Source of the DNA: Tigheibacillus halophilus
Lineage (GTDB): Bacteria; Bacillota; Bacilli; Bacillales; Amphibacillaceae
NCBI RefSeq assembly: GCF_042683165.1
Contig: NZ_JBHUIZ010000006.1
Location: forward strand, 372,001-436,000
DNA length: 64,000 nucleotides
Direction: 5' to 3'
Positions within the stretch are counted from its first letter, which is position 1; every line of letters starts with the position of its first letter. Positions 25,949 to 35,173 of the stretch are shown piece by piece. Below the pieces are notes generated by a model, which was not told where the DNA came from, searched no databases, and saw only the letters and a list, made by a program, of their open reading frames with translations. Made by a program: the position numbers and the translations under genes.

Positions 25949-26782
25949 GTGAGAAGTACAAACATGATATCTTTCATTTTAAATCTTGATTTTCTTTATA
26001 TTGCCTCATATAAATTTTCAACTCCCTGGAGTTATATAGAAAGAGATATTCCCTATTCGATGTTAAGATACATTACTAATGGAAAAGCTAGATTTAAGGT
26101 GGATGACAAAGCATTCAATATTGAGAAAGATGATATTATATATTTTCCGGAAGGTAGTTCCATTGAGTGTTACGCTTTAGGTGGTACGCTTGAGTTTTTA
26201 AGTATTCGTTTCTTTAATTCCTCTGAAAAAATGGGTACAGGATTTTCAAATCAGCACTTACCGATATCTTTAAGGATTAAGGCTGTTGATGATAATATGA
26301 GAGAAGTATTTTTTGAAATTTTATCTGCTTTCAATTCTCAAGAAAAAGGGAAGAACTATATTGTTTTAGGGCAACTTTATTCTTTGATCGGTTTGCTGCT
26401 TAATCATTCCAAGAATGAAGAGGGGCGGAGACTAAGTGATGGAGCGATTAATTTCAAACAGGATAATAGGATTATGCAGGTGATTCATTTTGTTAACTCG
26501 AATCCTGGAATGAATCCAAGTATAGAATTTTTAGCTAAAATGGTTGATTTAAGTATATCGCAATTTCGATTATTATTTAAACAAAGTACAGGCAAATCAC
26601 CTTCGACCTTTATTTATGAAAATAAAATGGAGATTGCATCCGAGGAACTAATTAAAACAAACAAGCGAATCTCAGATATTGCTTTAATGCTAGGGTACGA
26701 ATCACCTAATTATTTCTCGCGTATTTTTAAAAAAACCTATGGGCTTACACCAAAAGAATATAGAAACAAAATTAGAAAATAG
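25949..26782 (+). CDS. AraC-family transcriptional regulator
   Basis: 277 residues from GTG 25949; ATG 25964 is an equally good start because the GGGGG site lies directly against the GTG. The N-terminal cupin-like sensor (~20-140, GKARFKVDDKAFNIEKDDIIYFPEG) is followed by two helix-turn-helix motifs at the C-terminus, ending with the family signature IALMLGYESPNYFSRIFKKTYGLTPKEYR. It precedes and probably activates the sialate ABC operon, whose promoter lacks a good -35. The codons are more AT-rich than those of the flanking genes. Confidence 0.88.
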   Translation: MRSTNMISFILNLDFLYIASYKFSTPWSYIERDIPYSMLRYITNGKARFKVDDKAFNIEKDDIIYFPEGSSIECYALGGTLEFLSIRFFNSSEKMGTGFSNQHLPISLRIKAVDDNMREVFFEILSAFNSQEKGKNYIVLGQLYSLIGLLLNHSKNEEGRRLSDGAINFKQDNRIMQVIHFVNSNPGMNPSIEFLAKMVDLSISQFRLLFKQSTGKSPSTFIYENKMEIASEELIKTNKRISDIALMLGYESPNYFSRIFKKTYGLTPKEYRNKIRK

Positions 26783-26809
26783 CACAAATCGGCGGTTTGT
26801 GCTATTTTT
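26781..26809 (+). terminator. Terminator of the AraC gene
   Basis: AGCACAAA (26781-26788) pairs with TTTGTGCT (26795-26802), followed by ATTTTT. The stem overlaps the stop codon. Confidence 0.85.
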
Positions 26810-26847
26810 CGTTGGTTTATATTATATAAATCAAAACGTATGTAATT

Positions 26848-26876
26848 TATAATTGAAATCATTGAAAACGCTTTAT
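26848..26876 (+). promoter_or_regulatory. Promoter region of the sialate ABC operon with cre-like site
   Basis: TATAAT at 26848-26853 has no good -35 partner, as expected of an activator-dependent promoter. TGAAAACGCTTTAT at 26863-26876 matches 12 of 14 cre positions just downstream. Confidence 0.5.
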
Positions 26877-26892
26877 ATAGGGAGGGTTACGT

Positions 26893-28224
26893 ATGAAATG
26901 TAAGATTTTTATATCTATTGTTTTGTTTTCTATACTTATAAGCGGATGCAGCAATGAAAAAGACTCAGGAAATGAAGGGATAAATAGCCAAGGAGAACTG
27001 GAGGGCGAAATTACCTTTTGGCACTCCTTTACGCAAGGACCCAGGAAGCAATATATTGAGGATGTTGCAAAAGAATTCGTAACAGAGAATCCAAAAGTCA
27101 AAATAAATATCGAAACTTTTGCATGGCCGGAATTTTATACAAAGTGGACCACTGGACTTCAGGCGGGGCAAGTTCCTGATGCAAGTACAGCTCTTCCTAA
27201 CCACGTAGTAGAAATGCTTGATGCACATGCCTTAGCTCCCGTAGATGATGTAATTGATGATATCGGCAGAAATCGATTCTATGACGGCCCTCTAAGGGAA
27301 GGAGAACAGAACAAGAAACATTATTCAGTCCCGCTGTATTCCCATGCACAAGTAATGTGGTACAGAAAGGACTTATTGAAAAAAAACGGGCTTGATGTTC
27401 CGGCTACTTGGCAGGAACTAATGGAGGCTGCAGACAAAATAAATAATCCGCCCTCTGTCTATGGTCTTTCCGTTCCGATGGGACAAGGTGACATGATGGC
27501 TACACGATTTTTAAATTTTTATGTGCGAAGCGGTGGGGGTACCTTGCTAAAAGATGGAAAAGTTGATCTGACAAGTGATTTAGCACAAGAGGGTATTAAA
27601 TATTGGATTGATATGTACAAGAAAACTTCTCCACAGGGATCAATTAATTTTAAAGTGCTGGATCAGGCGACTCTTTTCTATCAGGGGAAAACAGCTTTTG
27701 ATTTTAACAGCGGATTCCAAATAGATGGGGTGGCAACAAACTCACCAAATCTTGTGGACGATATTGCAGCTGCTCCAATCCCCAAAATCAATGAAAATGA
27801 TCCAGATCGTGGTATCGAAACGTCGAACATCCCCATTGTTATCTGGAAACATAGCAATAAGAAAGCAATAGCAAAAGCGTTCATTGAAAAATTGTATAGC
27901 GAGGAAGATTACATTAAGTTTCTCCACGCTGTTCCAGGCGGTATGCTGCCTGCCTTGAAAGACGTGGCTAAGAATCCGAAATATCTGGAAAACCCAATCA
28001 TTCAACAATTTAAATCTTCCATAGATACCATCCAAAAGTCTGTTAATAACGGTACTGCTATTGGAATGGAAAATGGACCAAATATAGAATCTGGTATACT
28101 CACCAGCCAAAGCATTATAGAAAAAATGTTTCAAGATATTGTCTTAAAAGATGAAAGTGTCAAGGAAGCTTCAGAGAAGGCGGAAAAGGAATTGAATCGT
28201 TTATTTGAAATATCTACGAAGTAG
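26893..28224 (+). CDS. ABC transporter sugar-binding lipoprotein (family 1), probable sialate binder
   Basis: 443 residues. A lipoprotein signal ends ILISGC with the lipidated Cys at 19. The mature part is a two-lobed family-1 extracellular binding protein (ITFWHSFTQGPRKQYIEDV, PALYSHAQVMWYRKDL-like region, WKHSNKKAIAKAFIEKLYS). The operon continues with two permeases, a YjhC/NanOx-type oxidoreductase and NanQ. The likely ligand is therefore sialic acid or 2,7-anhydro-N-acetylneuraminate, as for the SatA-type binder of Ruminococcus gnavus. No ATPase is encoded here; a shared MsmX-type ATPase is expected. Confidence 0.8.
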   Translation: MKCKIFISIVLFSILISGCSNEKDSGNEGINSQGELEGEITFWHSFTQGPRKQYIEDVAKEFVTENPKVKINIETFAWPEFYTKWTTGLQAGQVPDASTALPNHVVEMLDAHALAPVDDVIDDIGRNRFYDGPLREGEQNKKHYSVPLYSHAQVMWYRKDLLKKNGLDVPATWQELMEAADKINNPPSVYGLSVPMGQGDMMATRFLNFYVRSGGGTLLKDGKVDLTSDLAQEGIKYWIDMYKKTSPQGSINFKVLDQATLFYQGKTAFDFNSGFQIDGVATNSPNLVDDIAAAPIPKINENDPDRGIETSNIPIVIWKHSNKKAIAKAFIEKLYSEEDYIKFLHAVPGGMLPALKDVAKNPKYLENPIIQQFKSSIDTIQKSVNNGTAIGMENGPNIESGILTSQSIIEKMFQDIVLKDESVKEASEKAEKELNRLFEISTK

Positions 28225-28235
28225 GGGGGAAATAA

Positions 28236-29135
28236 GTGAAAAACGCTGCAGGTAGTATTAAAAAAATGGATAAAGCTGGACTGGCCTTCATATTACCGGC
28301 TGTAGTTATTGTGGTACTACTCTTGTTGTATCCAATTATTTCGAGCATATTCTATAGTTTTACATCCAAAAATCTGATTAAAAGTGATTATCGTTTCATA
28401 GGATTGGATAATTTTATCTTCGTTTTAACGAGTCCTGCTTTTTATAAGGCATTCATAAACTCCGTCATTTGGACAACTACTTCTATCGCAGGGCAATTGG
28501 TTTTCGGATTCCTTGGCGCGTTAGCACTGAACAAAATACCGAGATTCTCAGGATTTTTCAGAGTACTACTAATTATACCATGGGCATTTCCTGCCATAGT
28601 AATCGCATTTTCATGGAAGTGGGTTTTCAACGATGTGTACGGATTTCTCCCTAATTTACTCACACAAATCGGGATTACACAGACAAATATAAATTTCCTG
28701 GCTGATGCTCATTTTGTTTTTTTAGCAGTAGTGTTTATCAACATTTGGTTTGGAACGCCGCTTTTTATGGTCAACATTCTTTCCGCTTTGAAAACAATAC
28801 CTAAGGAACAGTACGAAGCAGCCCTAATGGATGGAGCAAGTCCGTGGCAATCATTCTTAAACATTACGTTGAGGCATATTCGGGGTGTTATAGGCTTACT
28901 GGTTGTCTTAAGAACAATTTGGGTATTCAATAACTTTGATTTATTATTTTTGATCACTGGCGGCGGGCCATCAGATCTTACTACAACACTGCCAATATAC
29001 GCATATCATGCAGGTTGGGGATTAAAGCAACTAGGTGTCGCTTCTGCCATCACTATTCTATTATTGTTTTTCTTACTTGTCGTTTGTTTCGCCTACTTTA
29101 AATTACTGAATCGATGGGAAAGGGAGGATAGATAA
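28236..29135 (+). CDS. ABC transporter permease (UgpA/MalF type)
   Basis: 299 residues, six predicted helices. The cytoplasmic coupling loop (EAA motif) reads EQYEAALMDGASPWQSFLNITLRHI. It starts 11 bases after the binding-protein gene, behind GGGGGG, and ends one base into the next permease gene (TAATG). Confidence 0.93.
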   Translation: MKNAAGSIKKMDKAGLAFILPAVVIVVLLLLYPIISSIFYSFTSKNLIKSDYRFIGLDNFIFVLTSPAFYKAFINSVIWTTTSIAGQLVFGFLGALALNKIPRFSGFFRVLLIIPWAFPAIVIAFSWKWVFNDVYGFLPNLLTQIGITQTNINFLADAHFVFLAVVFINIWFGTPLFMVNILSALKTIPKEQYEAALMDGASPWQSFLNITLRHIRGVIGLLVVLRTIWVFNNFDLLFLITGGGPSDLTTTLPIYAYHAGWGLKQLGVASAITILLLFFLLVVCFAYFKLLNRWEREDR

Positions 29136-29962
29136 TGAACAAGCGCAGACTTTCCATGATTGGTATATATGTATTTCTGATAGTAATGTCAATAATTGCG
29201 ATTTTCCCGCTTGTTTGGATTATACTATCGTCTTTTAAATCCCCGGGAGAAATGGCCGATAGTCCGCTATCGTTTTTTCCAAAGGAGTTTACATTTGATT
29301 ACTACTATCAAGTATTGCATGGTTTAAGTTTTGGAACAAATATCAGGAACAGTATTATCGTGTCTTGCTTTGCAACCGTTATTACAATCATAGTCTCCTC
29401 TTTGGGGGCTTATGGTGTGGTAAGATTTTTCCCTAATGCAGGAAGAAAGATGACAAAGCTGTTAATTACAACGTATATGTTCCCGCCTATTTTATTGGCT
29501 ATTCCGTATACAATCATCATCGTTAAAGTGGGGATGATCAATACATGGACAGGCCTTATAATCACCTATTTATCTTTTTCCATTCCGTATGCCATTTGGA
29601 TGTTAATTGGTTTTTTCAACACTGTACCATTGGAAATTGAAGAGGCTGCAAAGGTTGACGGGGCGGGGAAATTACGTGTATTTCTGCAAGTGGTCCTGCC
29701 TGTTGTGACACCAGGAATTGTCGCAACAGCCATCTATACGTTTATCAATACATGGAATGAGTTTCTTTTTGCATTGTTACTAATAAACTCATCCGAGAAA
29801 ATGCCGATATCAGTTGCTTTATACTCTTTAACCGGGTCAGAAGTTCTGGATTGGGGACAGATGATGGCTGCTTCCGTAATTGTCGTATTGCCGTCTATTA
29901 TTGTTTTTATGTTTATACAGAAAAAGATATCTGGAGGTTTGTCGGATGGGTCAGTTAAATAA
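29135..29962 (+). CDS. ABC transporter permease (UgpE/MalG type)
   Basis: 275 residues, six predicted helices, EAA loop LEIEEAAKVDGAGKLRVFLQ. The start overlaps the stop of the preceding permease. It is the second membrane subunit of the same importer. Confidence 0.93.
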   Translation: MNKRRLSMIGIYVFLIVMSIIAIFPLVWIILSSFKSPGEMADSPLSFFPKEFTFDYYYQVLHGLSFGTNIRNSIIVSCFATVITIIVSSLGAYGVVRFFPNAGRKMTKLLITTYMFPPILLAIPYTIIIVKVGMINTWTGLIITYLSFSIPYAIWMLIGFFNTVPLEIEEAAKVDGAGKLRVFLQVVLPVVTPGIVATAIYTFINTWNEFLFALLLINSSEKMPISVALYSLTGSEVLDWGQMMAASVIVVLPSIIVFMFIQKKISGGLSDGSVK

Positions 29963-29992
29963 ATTCAAAAATCATAAAAAGGGAGAATTGAA

Positions 29993-31129
29993 ATGAGAAA
30001 TATAAACTACGGTGTTATTGGTGCAGGGTATTTTGGATCAGAATTAGGAAGAGTGTTAAGTAAAGTAGAGGGTGCAACAATCAAAAGCGTATACGATCCG
30101 GAAAGAAAAAATGCATTGAAATTGTCCGCAGAATTGAATTGTGCAGTAGATCATTCCATCGATTCGTTGTGCGATCGCGCAGATATTGATGCGGTGATAG
30201 TAGCCTCACCAAATGGGTATCATAAAGAACCTGTTATCAAAAGTGCTAAAAATAAAAAGCATATTTTTTGTGAGAAGCCAATTGCTTTGAGTTATAAGGA
30301 TTGTAAGGAAATGATTGATTCAGCAAGAGAAAATGGTGTTATTTTTATGGCTGGACATGTGATGAACTTCATGAATGGCGTCAGGAAGGCAAAGGAACTG
30401 ATAAATGATGGGGTGATTGGTGATGTCCTATTTTGCCATGCGCAAAGAAATGGCTGGGAAGAACCGCAACAGGATGTGAGTTGGAAAAAGATGAGAGACA
30501 TTTCTGGCGGGCATCTTTACCATCATATCCATGAATTAGATTTCATCCAATTTATTATGGGGCCGGCAAAACAAGCTACCATGGTAGGAGGTAATGTTGC
30601 TCACCAAGGTGAAAGCTTTGGTGATGAAGATGATATGTTATTTATTACTTTGGAATTTGAAGGAAATCGATTTGCAACGCTACAGTATGGCTCGGCGTTC
30701 AGATGGGCTGATCATTTTGTTAAAATTCAAGGTGAAAAGGGCGCTATTCTCATTGACATGCAAGATGTGAAAGTTGTACTGAAGACTTCAAATCACACGG
30801 AGACCTTTTTGCTGCATCGCACGAAAGAGGAAGATGACGATAGAACGAATATCTATCTCGGCAGTGAGACGGATGGAGCCATTATGTATGGAAATCCTCA
30901 CAAGAAGCCACCATTATGGTTACAAGGTATTATCGAAATGGAAATGAATTATTTTCATAGCATTCTGCAAGGTGGGGAAGCGGAGGAAGAATTCAAGCCT
31001 CTTCTTGATGGAACAGCCGCAATGGCATCCATCGCTACCGCGGATGCACTGACTAGATCTATTCATGAAGATAGAAAAGTATATGTAAAAGAAGTTTTGA
31101 GTGATAAAGATGATATACGATCGCATTGA
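29993..31129 (+). CDS. nanY: Gfo/Idh oxidoreductase of the YjhC/NanOx type (2,7-anhydro-sialate to sialate)
   Basis: 378 residues, GGGAG before the ATG. Rossmann motif GVIGAGYFGSELGR, EKP motif (HIFCEKPIALSY), AGHVMNF and SGGHLYHHIHELD. These stretches agree closely with my memory of E. coli YjhC (NanY), which with R. gnavus NanOx converts 2,7-anhydro-Neu5Ac to Neu5Ac using NAD+ without net redox change. Context agrees: a sugar ABC importer before it and NanQ overlapping its end. A different sugar substrate cannot be excluded from sequence alone. Confidence 0.8.
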   Translation: MRNINYGVIGAGYFGSELGRVLSKVEGATIKSVYDPERKNALKLSAELNCAVDHSIDSLCDRADIDAVIVASPNGYHKEPVIKSAKNKKHIFCEKPIALSYKDCKEMIDSARENGVIFMAGHVMNFMNGVRKAKELINDGVIGDVLFCHAQRNGWEEPQQDVSWKKMRDISGGHLYHHIHELDFIQFIMGPAKQATMVGGNVAHQGESFGDEDDMLFITLEFEGNRFATLQYGSAFRWADHFVKIQGEKGAILIDMQDVKVVLKTSNHTETFLLHRTKEEDDDRTNIYLGSETDGAIMYGNPHKKPPLWLQGIIEMEMNYFHSILQGGEAEEEFKPLLDGTAAMASIATADALTRSIHEDRKVYVKEVLSDKDDIRSH

Positions 31130-31547
31130 TAATATATTTTTATATAAGGATGTTATTCCCGCTGAAATAATAGCTGATATTCATGACCAGCTGTTTGAAC
31201 CTCAAACATTAGAAGGTTATCAAAAGAATCATATTACCTTCCGGCTTGCATCAGACAAAGATTTTGAAATGCACCGTAAGCATATCGACTTGCATGTCAT
31301 GATACAAGGGGTAGAACAGTTTGCAATGACCTTCACAGATCGATTAGAAGAATTAGGACCATTCCATCAAGAGAGGGATATCGGTTTTGGTAAAGGGAAT
31401 AATAAAGACTATATAAACGGGCAGTTAAAGGAAGGGGAATTTATATTATTTTTCCCACATGAGGGGCATAAAGTAGGATTCTCTGAGACAGGTGCAGGTG
31501 AAACAGCAGAAAAGATAGTATATAAAATCCCATGGGAAAATAAATAA
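31110..31547 (+). CDS. nanQ: YhcH/YjgK/YiaL family protein, sialic acid anomerase NanQ
   Basis: 145 residues from ATG 31110; GTG 31101 is an alternative. The start lies inside the end of the oxidoreductase gene (20-base overlap), indicating coupling. Family features are HRKHIDLHVMIQG, the acidic/His metal site and FFPHEGHKVG. NanQ (E. coli YhcH) speeds the alpha/beta anomer interconversion of sialic acid. This supports sialate as the substrate of the whole operon. Confidence 0.88.
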   Translation: MIYDRIDNIFLYKDVIPAEIIADIHDQLFEPQTLEGYQKNHITFRLASDKDFEMHRKHIDLHVMIQGVEQFAMTFTDRLEELGPFHQERDIGFGKGNNKDYINGQLKEGEFILFFPHEGHKVGFSETGAGETAEKIVYKIPWENK

Positions 31548-31597
31548 AAATAGACAGTTCTCAGCATGAAATGCTTGCGTGAGGACTGTCTATTTTA
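31547..31597. terminator. Long bidirectional terminator between nanQ and nanK
   Basis: AAAATAGACAGT (31547-31558) pairs with ACTGTCTATTTT (31585-31596). TTCTCA/TGAGGA and GCAT/ATGC inner stems continue the hairpin. Confidence 0.9.
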
Positions 31598-31643
31598 TTT
31601 CGCTTCTTAACAAATCCTCTGAATTTGTTTCAGGATTGCCTTC

Positions 31644-32507
31644 TCATTTAAAAAATGGATATACGGCGCCGTACAGTGCGGCGTCGTTGTATAGTTGGGC
31701 AATGCGAATGTCTGTTTTCATGAAACCTTCTGGTAAAAACGCTGGAATGTGTTTTTGAATATATTCGAGCAGGTACGCACCTTGTGCGGATACGCCACCG
31801 CCAATGATAATGCACCCCGGGTCAGCGATCAAGATGATTTGCGCGAGTCCAGCTGCAATTTCACGTGTCCAATCAGAAAGGATCGTTTCACATGGACCAT
31901 CGCCTTGTTTCGCCTGCTTAAACACTTCTTTCGCTGTCATATCATTGCCGAATTTCGAATTGATCATATGATTCAAAGCGGAGGTGGAGGCGCGCATTTC
32001 AAAATTGGTCTGCGTATCTCGTTCATACAGGAGATAACCGACTGAATTGGCTTGGAAATGGGCACCATCCAACAATCCACCATCAAACCAGGCACCACCG
32101 ATTCCAGTCCCAAGGGTGATGCAAAACACGTTATCTTCTCCAGCCGCCGCACCTTTCCAACGCTCTCCAAGCAGGGCAGCGTTCACGTCATTCTCGACGT
32201 GTACGGGCAAATCAAATGCTGCCAGGGTCTTTTTAAAATTCGTTCCGCGATAATCTTTGATGGTCGGGCCAGCATAAGCGATTTCTCCTTGATCACGGTT
32301 GACGATTCCAGCGGTGCTAATTCCGATACCGCTTAGCTTGTTGCGCGAGCTGTAATCAGAGACGATCGCTTCTACCTGCTTGGCGATAGCTTGGTCGATA
32401 TTCTCTTTTGTTGGTGTTTTTTGGCGGCTGACCAGCTCCTGCTTTTCATTTAGCAGAGCATATTTGATAAAAGTGCCGCCGATATCGATAGAAAGGTAGT
32501 TTGCCAT
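31644..32507 (-). CDS. nanK: ROK-family kinase, probable N-acetylmannosamine kinase
   Basis: 287 residues, AGGAGGAC before the ATG. The N-terminal phosphate loop DIGGTFIKYALL, catalytic-Asp region VENDVNAALLGE and LGTGIGGAW are present. The zinc-binding CxCGxxGC motif of many ROK kinases is missing; the equivalent stretch reads GAHFQANSVGYLLYE. Such zinc-free ROK kinases are known among Gram-positive sugar kinases. Placement in the sialate locus, with nanE and nanA present, makes ManNAc the likely substrate. It ends the minus-strand operon behind the two FadR-type regulators. Confidence 0.78.
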   Translation of the reverse strand: MANYLSIDIGGTFIKYALLNEKQELVSRQKTPTKENIDQAIAKQVEAIVSDYSSRNKLSGIGISTAGIVNRDQGEIAYAGPTIKDYRGTNFKKTLAAFDLPVHVENDVNAALLGERWKGAAAGEDNVFCITLGTGIGGAWFDGGLLDGAHFQANSVGYLLYERDTQTNFEMRASTSALNHMINSKFGNDMTAKEVFKQAKQGDGPCETILSDWTREIAAGLAQIILIADPGCIIIGGGVSAQGAYLLEYIQKHIPAFLPEGFMKTDIRIAQLYNDAALYGAVYPFFK

Positions 32508-32516
32508 AATGTCCTC

Positions 32517-33188
32517 CTACGCCTTTGCATTATTAATATGTTTGGTAAGCAGTGCTTTTGCTTTTGCGGCATCCCGCTGTTCCAGCGCATCAACAATGGC
32601 GACATGCTCCATTGTCAAAGAGCGGTATTCCTCTAGCGATAGCTGGATATGCTGCACCTGAAAAAAATAACTGGTGATCATATTGGTCAGCTGGATGAAT
32701 AGCTGGTTGTTCGTCGCTTGCAGAAGCTGTTTATGAAAGGCAGTATCTGCTTCTCTGTATGCTTCCAATGTAGTTGCCTGCAAGTTCTCATCGACTATTT
32801 TTCTCAGTGTTTGCACTGCTTCAGCGTCGCCTTTGGTGATGATTTCATCAATAGCGCTTGATTCAAATATGACGCGCAGCCCTAAAATATCTCTGATATT
32901 TCCGCTGTTGATTTGCCAAAGAAAGAAAAAGTTATCCAGCAGATTCGCAATGTTGGATTCATTCAGAAATGCGCCTTGCCCCTGCCGGACACGGATGACA
33001 CCTGTATTTTCCAGATAACTTAATGCCTCGCGAACGACGGATCTGCTTACACCGAACATTTCTGTGAATTTCCGTTCGGTTGGCAGTTTGTCACCGGCAT
33101 GCAGCTGTTCATCCAGTATATATCGTTTGATTTCTTGAATGACGGTTTGTTTTAAGGATTTTCTTTCAACTGATTGAATGGGTTCCAT
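32517..33188 (-). CDS. GntR-family regulator, FadR subfamily (first of a tandem pair)
   Basis: 223 residues. The N-terminal winged helix (~8-75, LPTERKFTEMFGVSRSVVREALSYLENTGVI) is followed by an all-helical FCD ligand domain with the metal-ligand-like Asp and His residues of FadR proteins. Its first 23 bases overlap the end of the upstream GntR gene. GGAGG lies 12 bases before the ATG. It is nine bases upstream of nanK and probably represses nanK, nanA or the symporter. Confidence 0.88.
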   Translation of the reverse strand: MEPIQSVERKSLKQTVIQEIKRYILDEQLHAGDKLPTERKFTEMFGVSRSVVREALSYLENTGVIRVRQGQGAFLNESNIANLLDNFFFLWQINSGNIRDILGLRVIFESSAIDEIITKGDAEAVQTLRKIVDENLQATTLEAYREADTAFHKQLLQATNNQLFIQLTNMITSYFFQVQHIQLSLEEYRSLTMEHVAIVDALEQRDAAKAKALLTKHINNAKA

Positions 33189-33891
33189 CTTGTGTGTCCG
33201 CCTCCATTTGATTGGTGAATACGAAAATCGGTTCCAAATGCTGGATCATTGTCTGCTGTGCCTGATAGAGATCCTTTACTTTCAGAGAATCGATAATCGC
33301 CTCGTGCTGTTCATGGGATGGAAGCAGCAATGCTTCGTTTTGTATCATGTCCATCTTTGCAAGGGAAAAGTATTCATGGATGATTTCGCTAAAATGATAA
33401 AATGTCTCATTATTTGTAGCTTTGATCAAAAACTGATGGAACAGACGGTCCGCTTTACGTGTATCTCCATTATGGATAACTGCTTGATAATAAGAATCGT
33501 TGATTGCCTGTAATTGCTGAAAGTCCACCGGCACATCTTTCTCAATGATTAAACGCAATGCCCCAAGTTCGACGACTTTGCGGATTTCCACCAATTCTCT
33601 TATTTTCACGCCGTGTGTATCATAATGATGCTTCAAAATCCCCTTGATTGCATCCAGGTTCGGATTATCAATATACACACCGCCGCCGGGCTTTATCTTC
33701 AATATCCCGACAGATTGCAAAGAAATCAACGCTTCCCTTACGACAGTCCTGCTCACCTGCAGCTGACTGACTAGTTCTTTTTCGGAAAGATATTTGTCAT
33801 TAGGTTTCAGATCGCTTGCCGCGATATGCTGTTTGATCCGCTTGATGGCAATATCGACTAGCGACTCCTTTTGAATCGACAAATGAATCAC
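33166..33891 (-). CDS. GntR-family regulator, FadR subfamily (second of a tandem pair)
   Basis: 241 residues from GTG 33891; TTG 33882 is better spaced from GAGAGGTG and may be the real start. Same architecture as its neighbour: winged helix (LSEKELVSQLQVSRTVVREALISLQSVGIL) then FCD domain. Sequence similarity between the two is only moderate, so this is an old duplication or two independent regulators kept together. It is divergent from nanA; a FadR-like TGGT-N3-ACAA site is present in the shared region. Confidence 0.87.
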   Translation of the reverse strand: MIHLSIQKESLVDIAIKRIKQHIAASDLKPNDKYLSEKELVSQLQVSRTVVREALISLQSVGILKIKPGGGVYIDNPNLDAIKGILKHHYDTHGVKIRELVEIRKVVELGALRLIIEKDVPVDFQQLQAINDSYYQAVIHNGDTRKADRLFHQFLIKATNNETFYHFSEIIHEYFSLAKMDMIQNEALLLPSHEQHEAIIDSLKVKDLYQAQQTMIQHLEPIFVFTNQMEADTQDGTHSIS

Positions 33892-34078
33892 CTCTCACAC
33901 TATTCATCTCTGTTTTCATCATATCATATCGTCCATCGTTTTCGTGAAACCCTTTTCGATATCGTGAATTTCAGGAAGCGTGAATCCCGAACATCTACCA
34001 ATTTGAAATCCACATTGGCTATCTGATACTGATGTTCATCCAGGGGATTTTGCAAGGAACGAATGCATAAAAAAATAG

Positions 34079-34135
34079 TTGACTTTTTTGGAAAACGCTT
34101 TTATGATGAACTTGTAAACAAAATTGGTCTGACAA
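34079..34135 (+). promoter_or_regulatory. nanA promoter with cre-like and FadR-type sites
   Basis: TTGACT (34079-34084), 17 bases, TATGAT (34102-34107). GGAAAACGCTTTTA (34090-34103) overlaps the spacer and matches most cre positions. TGGTCTGACAA (34125-34135) fits the TNGTNNNACNA form bound by FadR-subfamily regulators and lies near +16. Confidence 0.6.
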
Positions 34136-34184
34136 TATTATATCTTTGTTAGTCCACTTAATCAATACTTAGGAGGCTACATTT

Positions 34185-35054
34185 ATGAAAGGGCTTTTTT
34201 CAGCACTACTCGTACCTTTTGATGAAAAAGGAAATATAAAAGAACAAGGATTACGTGACATTGTCAGACAAAATATAGAAGTCCAGCAGGTTGATGGTTT
34301 GTATGTCAACGGAAGTTCCGGAGAGAATTTCATGCTGTCGACTGAACAAAAGAAAACGATCTTTCAAATTGTCAGTGAAGAAAACGCAGGCAAGGTCAAA
34401 TTGATTGCACAAGTAGGGTCGATCAACTTGGATGAGGCTGTGGAGCTTGGTAAATATGCCACTTCACTTGGTTATGACAGCTTGTCTGCTGTGACCCCGT
34501 TTTACTATAAATTCAGTTTTGAAGAAATCAAGCATTACTATGAAACAATCATTGCAGAAACAAATAATAATATGATCATTTACGCCATTCCTGCATTGAC
34601 AGGCGTATCGATGGATGTGGCACAATTCGATGAGCTTTTCCAAAATGAAAAAATCATTGGGGTCAAATATACAGATGGCAACTTCTTCATGCTGGAACGT
34701 CTGCGGAAGCGCTATCCGAATAAACTGATCTATTCCGGTTTTGATGAAATGCTCATTTACGGTGTGATTTCCGGTGTGGATGGTGCTATCGGAAGTACCT
34801 ATAACATCAATGGTAAACGGGCAAAACAAATCATGGCGCTTTGCCATGAAGGGAAAGTAGACGAAGCTTACGAAGTGCAGCATGTGACCAATGATTTGAT
34901 CGAGAAAGTACTTGATCTGGGACTGTATCAAACATTGAAAGAAGTGCTCAATCAAAAAGGCTTTGATGCCGGTACATGCAAAAAGCCGATGAGCGGCTTT
35001 GACAGCAGTAAAATAGAAGAAGTGAAAAAACTGGTTGCAGATTTCAATCTGTAA
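34185..35054 (+). CDS. nanA: N-acetylneuraminate lyase
   Basis: 289 residues, AGGAGG before the ATG. A dihydrodipicolinate-synthase-type aldolase barrel with sialate-binding loop GSSGE (43-47), catalytic Tyr133 in IIYAIPALTG and Schiff-base Lys161 in IGVKYTDGNF. It splits N-acetylneuraminate into ManNAc and pyruvate. It is divergent from the regulators and followed by the symporter gene. Confidence 0.96.
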   Translation: MKGLFSALLVPFDEKGNIKEQGLRDIVRQNIEVQQVDGLYVNGSSGENFMLSTEQKKTIFQIVSEENAGKVKLIAQVGSINLDEAVELGKYATSLGYDSLSAVTPFYYKFSFEEIKHYYETIIAETNNNMIIYAIPALTGVSMDVAQFDELFQNEKIIGVKYTDGNFFMLERLRKRYPNKLIYSGFDEMLIYGVISGVDGAIGSTYNINGKRAKQIMALCHEGKVDEAYEVQHVTNDLIEKVLDLGLYQTLKEVLNQKGFDAGTCKKPMSGFDSSKIEEVKKLVADFNL

Positions 35055-35063
35055 GTAAACATG

Positions 35064-35128
35064 GCGGCATTCTCCAGCAGAATGCCGCATACAGTTAAAT
35101 TTTTTTGGAATCAATGGAAACGCTTTAT
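35064..35128 (+). promoter_or_regulatory. Hairpin and cre-like site between nanA and the symporter gene
   Basis: GCGGCATTCT (35064-35073) pairs with AGAATGCCGC (35079-35088). A T run comes only ten bases later (35100-35106), so this is at best a partial terminator. TGGAAACGCTTTAT at 35115-35128 resembles cre (11 of 14). Confidence 0.5.
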
Positions 35129-35173
35129 AGAAAATGTAAGCACTTTAATAGATGACACAAGGGGGAAATTACA

